DNA of 64,000 nucleotides from Pterois miles (lineage: Eukaryota > Chordata > Actinopteri > Perciformes > Scorpaenidae), in assembly GCA_947000775.1 (NCBI GenBank), contig CAMQGK010000327.1:18176501-18240500 (forward strand), read 5' to 3'. The notes under the pieces were generated by a model. It saw only the letters and a program-made list of their open reading frames with translations, had not been told where the DNA came from and made no database searches. The position numbers were made by a program, and so were the translations under genes. How positions within the stretch are numbered: position 1 is the stretch's first letter; each line of letters opens with the position of its first letter. Shown in pieces: positions 1 through 14,200 of the stretch.

Positions 1-40
1 ACAGTCCATATGGAAATACTGAACATTTCCGTTTGTCTAC

Positions 41-168
41 CTGCAGGAGTGGTCCAGTTCTGCTCCTGGTTTGGGGCTGAACGCTGAGTCTAAATCCTCA
101 TCCTCATACATGCTGAGGTCTGGGGCACCAGGATATGGAGTGATAACCCTCTTCTGCATGGCTGGGAT
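41..168 (-). CDS. ibtk: IBTK coding exon 20 (residues 938-979), last one in the window
   Basis: IPAMQKRVITPYPGAPDLSM then YEDEDLDSAFSPKPGAELDH and SC, between TTTCAG and CAG/GTAGAC, phase 2. IPAMxxRVITPY is conserved; the acidic part that follows is divergent, as expected for the IBTK C-terminal half. The rest of the gene lies outside the window. Confidence 0.9.
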
Positions 169-3100
169 CTGAAATGAAAACAAAAGGATCATCAGAACCT
201 GACCCTGTGCAAACTTACATTAAAATATGAGAACCATGACTGACTAAGACTCAATAAACTGGGCAAATGGAACACACAAAAGTTAAAATACTGAAATATT
301 CAAATATCACAACACATGTTGCATTGTCAGTGACACAGAAAAAATAGTATTATTAGTATTATGGTACCAGAAGTTGCTGCAATCAGCTGCAAGTTATACA
401 AGGAACAACAAAATCACAGTTACATTAGTTTTTCTCAATTCACCTCTTTTCAAGAAAACATTCCTATTGGCTGCTCATTCAATGGCAGCAGCTGTCAATC
501 ACTTCTGAACTCCAATTAAATGGTCAAATTAGGCAGCACTGATCAAATATGAATCAATATTCTGTTATTCTGTAATGTCCATTTCTCTCCTCAGATATAT
601 CTAGAAACATCTTGTAGTGTACTGTTGTAGAAGAAAAATGAAGAAATGAATTTCCTCAATTGATCTCAACATGGCTGCCGGATCAAAAACACACATTTTT
701 GTCATCACTGTCACTGTCAAGATTTAAAAAAAAAAGTTATTTTTATAAAAATGTCACTATATCCTATTTGCTCCAGTTCTACCCACTGCTGCTTTAATTG
801 CTATTTTTTTTTTTTTTTAAATCAAAGCCAAAAGACAAATAATAAGCAATAAACATTGAAGTAATGAAAAGGCTGATGCAGATTGGGATGTTTCTAGAGG
901 TGGAGGCGAGGTGACTCACCATCCTCCTGTAGGCTGCCGAAAGCTCCACAAGCACTTCATCACTGAGAATATCCAGCGCTCTGAGGGCAACACCGAAAAC
1001 AAGGAGGCAGACAGACATGCACATAGAAATGAGAAATGATATATTTAGCTCTCTCCTGCTGGGGCAAGTATTTGTCCTGCTGTACATCAGAATGTCCACA
1101 GCTTTACTGAATACATAGAGATACTCCTGTATGTATACTTTAGACGTTATAAAAAAAAAGTGAAAAGAAACACTTTGTAGCACTGTATTTAAAATATTAT
1201 ACATACCAAAACATAAAATAAATGCTACAATGCTCTGAACCAATTCATAAAGATCTTTCCAAGTTGGGTGTAGGTTATTTCTTGCTATTCTCACTTTGAC
1301 TCCAGCAGCGCGGCCATGTTGAGCACAATGAACTGGAGACAGGAGAGTTTAAGCTGCTCTGCGTTGTACATGGTGGAAAACTCCAGCAGCTCTGCTCCAT
1401 TTTTCAGAGTCACTGAGGAGAGCAAAGCAAGCGGCTTCATTCACAGTTCAACAGGAAATTATTTCAAAAGAAGCAAATTGTGTATATAATATTTTCCGCA
1501 ACTTCCATTTGTAAAATTTTGCTGCATTAACATGCGCAATTTGTGGTCACAACCCTTAAAACGGAAAAACCCAACATAAGGGAGGCTGAGATCTGAGCCA
1601 ATCGTGTTTAATTGAGTAAAAAGTTGATATTTAAGAGAATAACTGAACAAATATCTCAGGAAACTGAGAAAAACATAAAGGAACCTACAGCAGCCTGTGA
1701 GTAACCCCCAGAATGCACTTAACTACTTTTAGCTTGCAACCTTAACATCCATCAAATTGTAATTTTCATGACATCAATGCAGCATTATTTCACGATAAAA
1801 TTAAACAGCTCAAGGGCACAGTAAATGATGCTGTCTAAAAGGACAGCGGAAAAGACGAACACAGCTTACAGTTCTCGGTGATGACGACCTCACACATCTC
1901 CTTCAGTCGTGTGATTAGCAGCTGGTCGGCCACAACCAACACGTTGCACACAAATTCTACATTCAAAGACTCTGTCAAGCAAAGAAAGAGAATAAGTCCT
2001 GTTAATATTGTTCATGCAAATTTGGCGAACATACTATCTTTTTTTTTTATTTGTGCTGCAATTAAACAAAATTTCAGAAGCTACCTTTAATGGTGGGAGA
2101 CTCATCTGTGTAAATATACTCGAGAATGACCTGCAGAATCTCTGAGCTGGTGGGCATCTCCAGTGCAGTGCAGGATGTGGCCTGAGGGGGCGCAAGACAG
2201 CATTATTATCAGTGCCAGTACGGTAAATGTCCACCAAATCAATACAGGCATTTATACTAGAATAGGCTTGATTTCAGGTTTTGCCGGGTCAGTCCATTGT
2301 GCGAGTTTAAACCAGTTCGAGTTTATGTAAACTTCCTTCTGGCAAATTAAAAACCTACATCAGCAACCAACCTGTACCAGTGGCGTCACGGTGCTAAACC
2401 CAACTTGTATTGCATTAATGATGTAACCGGCTCTTCAGGTTCATCTAACTTGGTTTTATAAGAAAAGAATAAACACACATGGAGCATCCACTTGATCATC
2501 AGCCAAAATGCTTTATTTTTTCTTGTAAATTCTCCGGCAATCTCGAGGGACACAATTAACAGGAACAAACATAAGAGCTGTTATCTTAATAAGCAATATG
2601 ACAACGTGGTTAACATATTTTATTTATATACACAGACTAATGGAGCCACTACTGTCTGACAGGCTGAGTGCGATCTACTGGTGAGCTGAGGCCGGAATCA
2701 TGCAGGAGATCACATTTCAGTACAGGTGGGGGGGAAGAAGATGTGCACACCGCACGCTGTGTTTGTTTCCTAGAACGTTCATGTATTTTTTGGGTTGACA
2801 GGATGAGACATGAAAGAGTCTCAAAGAAAACTAAAGGTGTGCCAATATGGCAACATTTTGGATTTGAAACCAACAAAAGTGGTTAGATGAAAAACAAGGT
2901 GACACCTAGTGGTAGAATTTAATATACCAGTCCGGTGTTTGGCTTAATATAAAACCGGTTTGAAAATGTTAACACTGGAATAATCAGTTAATGAATAAAA
3001 CTGAAAACACACTGCTGCTGCAGCACAATATGCTGCATGTCAAGAGCTACTCCTAGCACCAATAGGAAGAGTTTCATTATTACTACTTCTACTAATGTAA

Positions 3101-5196
3101 AAGATCAGAGTAACATCAGCCACTACTTCCACCTTTGCTTTTAAATCATGTGTGGACGCCCACTACTACTTCAACTTTAGTTCTCACCTGAAGAGGCAAT
3201 TGCCAGGCAATATCTGTTTTGCCATTGTGCGTTGTATAGCTCGGTATATTTCTCAACTTCAATAACTAGTCTCTCATCATTCATTCATTCATCAACACAC
3301 ACAAGAGACAGCTACAGCAGAGAGGGAGAGCTGGGATGTAGTATGCAGGGAGCAAGTCAAATATAAAATCTATTTTTTCTGGCAGCAGAGCTGGAAATAG
3401 GACAGTGGCGTGAAAGGAAGTGCCGGCACGTGCCTAACCGTCACCGGTGTGGGGCATATACATGGAAAATAACAGTGGCAGTGTTACAAGTTAGGTGCTG
3501 GTGTGTTCTGGTCTTAAGGCTGAATGAAATAAAAACATGGCATACCTCAATCCAGGGGTTTCCAAGCATACTACTGAAGTATTCTGCAGAAAAAACAGAC
3601 ACAAAAGTAAAATCATCTGCGACTTTCTGCAATTCTAAAACTCCAAACAGCCATCAAATTTAAAATTACTTTAAGACACAGGAGGCTTTTATTTAAAAGG
3701 GGCCAAATATAATTTTACTATTTTTTTTTTTAATTAGGGACATGAGGCACATATGACGTAATGAATAACAACTGTGCATTCTCCATCACTATGAATGAAA
3801 GAGAACGTCTGTGTATTTCATTTTTTGATGATGGGTTAACCTTACCTAGTCTTGCACAGAGGACACTTTTATGACATGGAAACTCTTTCCCGTCTTCAGA
3901 TTTCAGAGTAACATCACAAAGATAGGAGCTGCACAGACACAAAAACAGAGTTAAGAAAAATCTACATTTTCATGTCAAACTCATTGCTTCCCATCTAATC
4001 TATAGCTACAGCTGTTATTCATATGATACACACTCATATACGCACCACTTTTTCTGGTAGAATTTGGGTTTGTTGCCAGTTTTCTTGTTTATAACATTGA
4101 TCTTTCCACTTTCATATTTGACTCCGTCCAGTCTGTTGGAGAATAAAGAAAGTATGAAAAATAACTGATTTTGCTTCGGGGTTTAGAGCACACTTTCAGT
4201 CTCTCACCGTGCAGACAGGCCTCCCAGGCCCAGCTTTTTGGCAACACCCTGTAAGGTTTTCACAGGGTTGGCCCCTCCGTCGCTGGCCCCAGGCTTGTCA
4301 CCTTTGCCTCCTTTCACCTTCTTGCTTGGCTTGGCGCACTTGCTTTTGGCCTTGTCACCATCTCCTTTGGTAGCAGGAGGAAAGGAGCGGTACACCTCGA
4401 GGGCTGAACGACCTCTCAGGTCCAAGTCCTGCAGGCTGCTGATAAGCCTCTCCTGCTCAACGTCCTGGCCAACACAGAGTGAAATAACCACAGCTCAGTC
4501 AGGACCTCAGTTCTTCAAGGCTAATGCAAACATTTTGTATAGACTCAAGCAATAATATATATTTAGAGTAGTCAAAGTTAATACTATGATAATGTGTTTA
4601 ACAACACATTTAAAAAAAAAAAAACCTATAGTGAAGATACTGGCATCATATGAATAAAACTAAAAAACCTAAGGAAACCATTGTCACCAACCATGTCATA
4701 CTAGTTAGTTACAAAGGACATTAAAGGCTCTAAACTTCGGATAAATGTTGGTGAGGAAAAACTGGCATGGCCTTTTTCAAAAGGGTCCCTTGACCTCTGA
4801 CCTCCAGATTTGTGAATGTAAATGGGTTCTATGGGTACCCATGGGTCTCCCCTTACAGACATGCCCACTTTATGATAATCACATGCAGTTTGGGGCAAGT
4901 CATAGTCAAGTCAGCACACTGACACACTGACAGCTGTTGTTGCCTGTTGGGCTGCAGTTTGCCATGTTATGATTTGAGCATATTTTTTAGGTTAAATGCA
5001 GTTCCTGTGAGAGTTTCTGGACAACATTTGTCATTGTTTTGTGTTGTTAATTGATCTTTTGCATAAAGAAGCATATTTGTCCAATCTGAAGAATATTAAA
5101 TACTTGGCAAATCTCCCTTTAAGGTACATTTTTAACGCATAAAAAATGTAAAATATTCTAATCGACTGACAGCGATGGATGGATGGATGGACGGAT

Positions 5197-5242
<46 letters not shown>

Positions 5243-8200
5243 TAGACAGATAGATAGACAGATAGACAGATAGACAAACAGACAGAAGTCTAGTATGTCT
5301 GGATTCTGTTACTGAGAGTTTAAGTCAATAATGCTTTCTTTTTCCCGTTCCCCTCACCTGGTTTTGTCTCATCAAGGCCCCGGAGAATCTGGGCCGGGCT
5401 CCATGCACCAGCAGTTCGCAGGTGTCAGTATAGATGAAGTGCAGGGCGTATTCTAGCATGTCCGCTGGGATCTTCTCCAAAATGATCAAATCGCAGCCAA
5501 CAGCATCTTCGCTCTTCCTCACTTCTCCGTCGGGCTCCTCATCGACCCCGCAGCGCTCAGACATGAACAGCTTCCGGAAAAACTCGGACCTCATGGACAG
5601 GATGTACTTGTGGGCGGGGAAGGTGCGGTCGCCGGCCTGAAGGGTCACATCATGGATGCTGTCCATTTCGTCCGCCTCATCCAGAAGGCTCCGGAAGTGT
5701 TGGGAGAAGGAGGATGGAGAAATGCTGGGAATCTCATACAAGCTGGAATAAAGACATAGGGCAGGTGTCACTGTACATTAATCACTCACATGATCAAAAT
5801 TCATCATTTAGACAACACATACATCAAGACACAAACGGAAACAGTACAATCTGAGACAAGTGACAGGAAGAAGCTTCCATGCTGTAACACTGGCTCCATT
5901 AAAACAGTGTATATTATCAGCAGGGAAGAGATCTAAAAATAAAGACAATTAGATGCAACCAGATAAGATTAATAGTCCACTATTTTTGCGTCATGCCCAA
6001 CCGGCTAAATGTGCCAACATTACATTCTGTGGTAAGACAATATTGTGCCCCTGGGGGGATAATGCTTTTGAAGTCTTTTTTGCTTCCTATCACCCATTAA
6101 ATGCTGATGACCCGTGTGATAGGAGGATGTTTTATATCTCATAAATATTCTTTGTTGTTTCTCTAAATGCTCTTTAGCATATATTATTTAGCCCTTTAAA
6201 TGTTCTTAATGGTTTACCAACATACAGTATAGGTAGCAGAAAAAAAGAAAAACATTCTTAAAGTGGCAATAGACAACTTTTCCCCCCTAGTGTTTCAAAG
6301 TGGTATTATTATTGTCACAAAGAGTGGATCACTTTCCACTTTCCTCAGAGCCAAGCAACTACCAACAATACAGGATCAGTCTTGCCAACTGTTTTGGTGA
6401 CTTACTTGCTAGATTTAGCGACTTTTCAGACCCTCTTAGTGACTTTATTTCAAAAAAGGCAATGAGCAAAAAATTTAGTAACTTATTCAGACCATCAAGG
6501 AAAAAGCAAGAAATATATTCAATTATATTACATTATAATGCCTTCACAGCCCATATTATGAGATTACATCTGAATACATCAAGATAATGTTGTAATTTAC
6601 CTTAACCCAAGAGCTTGAATGCCTCATAATGTAATTAAATGGGGCCTTCCTTACTGTTAGTAGCTCCATTATTTAGTCAAGCAGGACTGTGCTTCCCACT
6701 GGCTGCTGTTAAAGTGAGCCTTGTAGGGAAGTAATCTAAACATCAATGGTGTCATTATTCTTCTCTCACTACATTATGCAACATTTACTTTACACTTCAA
6801 AAAAGGTTTCTACCTTATTGTGGATAATAAAAACCACGGTTCAAAGGCATGATGACATTGCACACAACCACATGGGTGAATGGATGCATTTGCATGATCT
6901 AAACTCCTCTATCTACAGATTGGGATAACCTCACTGGTCAAGTTTGGATTTCATACCTTCCATAAAAGTCACCTTATAATAATTTTACTGATTTATTTCC
7001 ACCAGTTCAATTATCACTCAGTTTGAACACCCTGTTTACACAGCGTGATTTTAACTTTCTTTTTTTAATCCTCTGTACAGATTTATTATCAGTGCAGCTG
7101 TCTACTGGCTACAAAACAGCTTGCACTTCACTCACTTCACATGTGTAACTGGTCCCAAAGTGTTTTTTAAGCTTAAGCTTATGAACACAAGAACACAATT
7201 GAGTGCAGCATTTTCTATGCTTCAAGGGAGATATCCTACCTTGTTTTGGGGTCGGACTGTAGCACTCCAAAATTTCTGCCTTTAGAGTCCATGGTGATGG
7301 TGACAGCTCTGTGGACATACGGGAGTTTTTCCAGGCGGATTCGCTCATACACTGTCCCAGCATCTGAATGGCCGCAAACCTCCACACTGCCCTCTAAGAT
7401 ATCAACAAGCATGTTAAACCAGATATAAAATCAACTCTATTAAAAATACTTTTAGAAACTTGCTCTAATGATTTCTTTTAGTCAGTCCCTTTATGCAATA
7501 TTTTGCATGGCAATATTGTATTGATACACGTCAAGTATCAATCTTTTATTATATAAACTATTAACCTCTCGATGATCTGACGGCCCACAGCCTGCCTATT
7601 CTGTCTTTCAGAAGTTGTAGCGGGCTTACTCTTTAAGCTAGAGTGAAGATACTGGTACCATGTGATACTAGCTTGTAAAGTTACACTTTACTTTTGGGGA
7701 GGAAAAACTGGCATGGCCATTTTCAAAAGGGTCCCTTGACCTCTGACCTCAAGGTATAGTATATGAATGGAAACTCTGAAATGATCAGAGTGAAAACTGT
7801 ATTGTATTAGATGAAACAGATATTGACAAACTGCATAATTTCCTACCCGAATTTCCCTCCGGGGATTAATAAAGGTTCATCTTATCTTATCTTATCTTAA
7901 TTTGCAGCTGAAAATGTAATAAAGTGCAATATATTGCATCTTATTGCAATACTTACTGATCATAGTAAAATGGTTAAAATGGCAATAAGATCACATCGGG
8001 ACTTATGAATCATGATAAAATCGAATTCCCACTCTTACTTTTAGGTATGTTTAATCAATACAAGTCCAATGAAAACAATTTAAATAATTTGAGACAACAG
8101 CAAAAAATATACATATAATTTAATATACCATGTTCATAAACTCCTCACCTTTCTTCTCCCCATATTTTTTATATTCTCTAGCCCACACGCCACTGAAGCC

Positions 8201-11200
8201 CTCCCCCTCCTGAGTCACAAACATCATGCCGTTCTTGCTGAGAGCGATGTCCGACATGAAAACCTGACGCCCATACGCCCACCGGCACTGTCTCACTGAG
8301 CTGCAGGAGGACCGCCAGCAAAACACCTGACAGAGAGAGGGAAATGGAGGAGAATTTAAGGAAAGTTACACAGACAAGTCTTAGTCATCATTCTCATCTA
8401 CAGGACCATGTATAGACAGCTATGGGATTGTATAACTGTCTACAATGCACCATATGTTAGATAACAATAGGGGAAATAAAAATAACAATGTCACACATTC
8501 TGCTTGTTTGTAAATGTTAGCACAGTGAGAGAAGTGAGATTTCAGTACAGTTTTATTATCTCATAATTGATTTAGGCCAAATTATTAAGGACTGCTTCTC
8601 TCCACCATGTGCCTAAATAACAGAGGGAAAAGCAGTTCCTTAGTCTTTCTAAATGTTCTTACCCTCCCGGGTTCATCTAATGCCAAGATGACCACCTTTT
8701 CCCCTCCTCCCTCATTCAGAATCTGTGGAACCACACGGTGGTCCAGACTACCACCACTGACAAGAACCTTCCTGATGTTCAGCTGCCTGAAAGAGACCAA
8801 TCAAAATCAATAATTAGAAAAAAAAAAACCACTAAGTGTCGCATTCAAACTATATGTAAAATATATTTTTATCAATTCATTTGTCCATCTATGGATCAAT
8901 ATATACATTTCTTGGTGGAAGACACTCATTTGAACATCTTGAACATGTGCATTCAAGTAAATCTGACATTGTGTTATTGCTATTTCACAGACAGGCATGC
9001 ACTTAGCCCCACTTTCCAGCAAACAGATATTTGCAGCACTGCATTATGCAAATCAAAGAAAAAGATAACATTTCCATTTTAGTTGGTGATTTACTATCAG
9101 TTGCCATTCAAATTAGGTCTGATTAGCATACTGGAGGTGATGCAGAACAGAAAGTGCGTCTGGTGGCTTGAAAAGGCTGCACATTATAAATCAGATCTAT
9201 GAGTATGGAAGAATATAGAGAGTACAACCTTTTACTCTTTACAGAGATTATATCTTAACATTTACCTGACAAATACACAATCCCCTGGGCTCTGTCTGAC
9301 ATCACAAGATGCAATGTTTTGTTAGTTACAAATGAATGGTGTACTTAAACAAGAAATGTGTCCACTACCTCTGCAATGGGAAGCTGGATATTAGAGACAA
9401 TCTGCTCAAAATCAATGTAGTATGGGTGTTTTCTAATTTAGTGGGTGAGATAAGTTTCAGACTGTGGTATTATGGATCAGCTTGTTCCATTCAATGCTCC
9501 GATTATACTTGGAAAATGAAATAAACTAAATTTAGGTCATGCTGATTTTGTGCGCTGCAGCAGAGGGACTGTTCTGAGTCTTTTAATAAAAGGCCTTTTG
9601 AGCCTTGATTGTTTTTGCAGTGTAATAAGCTGTGGCTTAAGTTCTACTGGCCCAATCTCACCTTGAAGCCATTTTCTTGCACTGGTAGTCAGCCAACAGG
9701 TAGACATCACCCTTCTCAGTCACAACCACTGTTGCTCCATCACTAGCTGCTGCCATCGCTATGGTGACATCCTTGTGGTGCAGGGCTGATACCTGCCGGG
9801 GGGCTGTCACACACTTCTCTCCATTAGGATCCAGCAAGTAACCTGGACATCAACAGACCATGGAGTAAAAAATACACTGTACAATAACATATCAAGGTGA
9901 CATACATAGTGTGTGTGTTTAAATATGAGTTTTTACTGGCGCTGTCAAAGTTAACATGATTATGACGAGTTAATGCAAATTTGTTTTAACGTCACTAATT
10001 TCTTCAATGCATTAATGCAACTTGCAAATTTTGGGTTGTAGCAGGACCTCTTACCTCTAGATATGTGAATGAAAATGGGTTGTACGCGTACCTGCGAGTC
10101 TCCCCTTACAGACATGCCCACTTTATGATAATCACATGCAGTTTGGGGCAAGTCATAGTCAATTTAGCACACTGACAGCTGCAGTTTGCCATGTTATGAT
10201 TTGAGCGTATTTTTTATGCTAAATGTAGTACATGTGAGGGTTTCTGGACAATATTTGTCATTGTTTACTGTATTTCCGATAATAAATATAGACATACATT
10301 TACATAAAGCAAGCATATTTGCCCACTTCCATGTTGATAAGGTACACTTTGAATAAAAAAATGTATGATTAATCACAGTTAACCATGGACAATTATGCAA
10401 TTAAATATTTTCAGTGATTGACAGCTCTATTTTTAACTTTATAAAATCCAAATAAAAAATCCAAATATAGCCTTTTGTGCCATAATTGTATTGTTTATAA
10501 TTGGCATAGTTATTGTGCCACAGGGTGTGGGTCTCGCCATTATCTGCTCCAATTTCCCACCACCACAACTGTTCAGTCACACTCAATATCTGAGAAGCAG
10601 TGCCCTTTACTTTCATAATGCTGGCTTTCGCTGAAATTTCAGTGAAACTTACCCAGTTGGCCTCCATTAAGTCCCATTGTGTAAACAGCCTCCCTGGTCC
10701 ACAGCACTGTGTGGAACCTTCCGGCTGCAACTCCAATCACTGTCCTGCCTTTCAGCATCTTGGAGAACACCTACATCCGCAGCAAATCACAGGGACATTG
10801 AAACTATATTACAAACAGAATGTAAGAGTTTCTAGAGAAGATAATTATCAAAGTACAGGTTGTATAGAATACTACATTTTTTTAACTTGCATAATGTAAA
10901 ATAGAGAGCAGACTGAAGAAGTCCTTGCACCTTGTCAATTTATTCAAAAACAACCAAAATCTCATTTAAACAATGCTCTTTTCATGCAGTGCAAAATGTC
11001 ATCGCCCCCTTTCAATTATCCTCCCTGCAACGTCGTACCTGTTTAGGGACATGAGCTGAGGAAGGAGGAGGAGCCAGACCGAGCTGGTGGAAGTTGTTGA
11101 GGCCAAAAGTGTAAACGTAGCCTTCTTCTGTCAGCACCACGGTGTGGTCTTTAGCTGCTGCCACCTGGGAGCAGTGGTGGGACGTCAGAGCCTCCACCAT

Positions 11201-14200
11201 CCGAGGAACCTGTGGAGAGGAGCGAGAAGGAGATTAAAAAAAACAAACAGTGTAAACATCCCCAGCTCAATGCTCAGCATTCAGTGGTATCTATTTGAGT
11301 TTAACCAATAAAAATGTTCGAAGAATTATAGAAGATTATAGAATTTCTTCTACATTTACTGGTGACAGCTTGAATTTTTAGCACCAGGGCAATTCCCTAT
11401 GCATAACATTTCCTCATTTATAACTATTTGCAGTCACTCAAACAGCACTGTCACAGCAGGAGCCCTGTTATTTCTCTGCTCTTCATTTGCTGCAAGAGCT
11501 AATGTAAAAGGACAAGTCTGGCGACAGTCTATATTATTCTTATTGTCAAAAAGTCCCATGAAAGGACCAAAAACAACCATGAATTGATCCTGCCAACAAG
11601 TCTGTGCATCCAAAGCCTGATATAGCTTATTCCTCTGTGCCATAGTGCCCCACTAATGTTCAAAAACACACCAGTGAGCCACACCGTTGCACTGGGTGAC
11701 ATGTTCCTTCATTACTGTCAACATGGGCACTGTAGTTTTACATGTTTTACAAAATATCAAACGTGCACTGCAGCGGGGATGCCAGTCCCTACTCCACCTT
11801 AACCAATAAAGAAATTTCCACATAATGTATCCCAGCCACACCCTATATGATGCATTAAATATTTCTAGTGGAAACACATTGAAGCCTTTAAAGCCATGAT
11901 GAACAAACTAAAGCAGAGACATCAGTTCACAAAACACTGTACCTGGTTCATATTCCCTCCATCTTACATTACCAAAGCAACAAACAACAAATCTCTTGTC
12001 CTCTCTCTAGGTTCCGTGGTGGAGAGGAGGTTGTGTTGCTCTGGCTCTGTTTGGCGATGACGGGAAGCTGCTTAACATCTGCTGGATCCATCTCTTCGTA
12101 TATGTTTCACATTATATGTATAATTATTATTTTGCCATAAGGATTGTCTACACGACATCTAGTGCATGTCTGTCTGTCCAGGAAGAGGGATCCCTCCTCT
12201 GTTGCTTTCCTGAGGTTCCTTCCATTTTTTTTTACCTCTTAAAAAGGGTTTTTTTCCGATGAGAGGGCCGTACTGTAATAAGGACAGAGGGTGTTGTATC
12301 TTGTACAGATTGTAAAGCCCCCTAAGGCAAATTTGTGATTTGTGATATTGGGCTATACAAATAAATCTGTCTTGACTTACTCTCATCACCTATGGACCTA
12401 CAAACAGAAGCTCATTGAAAATACAGACAGTATTTGATTTAATTTTCTGCCGCAGTAACACACTTGTTAAAGAGGACCCGTTATGCGTATTTTCTGGTGC
12501 ATATTTGTACTTGGGGTTTCTACTAGAATATGTTTATATACAGGTGCATACTTTAATGTTCAAAAAACACTTCCTTTCACCTTCTGTCTGAGAATAAAAG
12601 GTGGGACTTCAAGCGAGGCATTTCAGGCAGTGCAGGAGCAGTATTTCTGTGGGAGAAAGTAACTCCCTTTGGCAAGGACTTTGTAGCTTTGCAGACCTTT
12701 TACATGCACAAAAACTATATAACACACTATACACTCGCTCAGAGTGGTCGAAAGACTAGAAAAGCACTATTTAGCGCAAGTCCATTTACCATTTAAAGGA
12801 AAGGGAAAACACACACAAGCATAATAGATCCTATTTATTATAGCCTATCTTGTTACACCAAAATAATGTCCTAAAACAAGTCTCACCAGATAAGTCTGTT
12901 CATCACCGTGGCCAAGTCGTCCTCCCAGTCCATGCCCACAGGTGAAGACCTGGCCTTTCTGAGACAGGAACACAGAGTGGAACTTACACAGGACCACCTA
13001 CAGGAAGAAAAGGACATTAAACATGAACATAGGCATTTTTCTGTTTCTGATTTTTATTGGTCTTTTTAGTATTCAAAGGAAAAAAACACATTCTGAAGTT
13101 TGTGCTGATTAAAGCTCTTGTCATTATAATTTGGACCTCATAGCAGAGGCTGCGATGCATCTCTTTCCATGTCCCTTGGCCAAGCCCTCTTGTAGCGATA
13201 GTAAAACACTATGCCAATAAAGGCCGGGGCACAAGTGGAAAAGCAAACATCATTACTAATACATTGCTACCCTCAAGCTTTCAATAGGGCGCAGGGATGT
13301 TTCCCAAAGTATCACATTGATGTGGACATTAGCACACATGCATACACACCAGTGTAGTTCATTTAATTAAAAACATGTCATTGTGGAATTAATATTTAAC
13401 CTCTGGCACCTGTTGGGTTGGGCTAGGAAGACAAAGACTATACGCAGTGCCACTGGGTCATTGTGTGGTCATGAAATCAGATCCACCTGTCCCCCACTAG
13501 GCTTCATGAAATTACTCTGCATAAAAAGTCCTGCATGTCAGAAAAAAACCCTCAAACATGGGGTTTCTTCTATAAGCACCAATAACACAAGAACATGAAG
13601 CCCAGATTAATCATTCAATCAGAAGTATTTAAACCATATACATAGTGTATACAAACTCTTAAGAATAGATTACAATGACAACATGTCTAACACAGTCATT
13701 ACTTAATCCACTGTAACTAGCATCTGGTGTGTCCGCTACGCACACCACCCGGGATAGTTGCACTGGTTCCAGTAGCTATATTAATCACACTAAGAGCATC
13801 CACGTGACAAATGCATGAAACAGTAGCCAGGCTGGCACAGTCTGACAGCGTGGTTTAACCATGCACAGACCGGCAAAGTCACAAATGGAGACTATACATG
13901 AGAAGACAAAGATAATCAGTCCATGCCGACACACCAACTATGCCCTCTGTTTGACTCAGTCAAACAACATTACTGCTAGTTTCTTGTTCCCTCTGATACT
14001 CCTGATAATGTGCCATGGCTGTATGACTACTAACTTTGTTCGTTTATGAAATGTAAAATTCAAAATCCCAATATTTTAAAAGCAAGATTTATTAGGGGCA
14101 GGAACAAAAATTCAATTCACCCATGTATTACGAGCAGAGCTAAACATCACGGCTAAAACTGCATGCTATGTTATCGTATTGCAGTAACGTGCGGCCAAGC

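Noticed and set aside
794..1294. A long minus-strand open frame around IBTK exon 19
   Set aside because: Only 920-980 is exon; the rest is intron that happens to lack stops, as shown by splice sites and homology.
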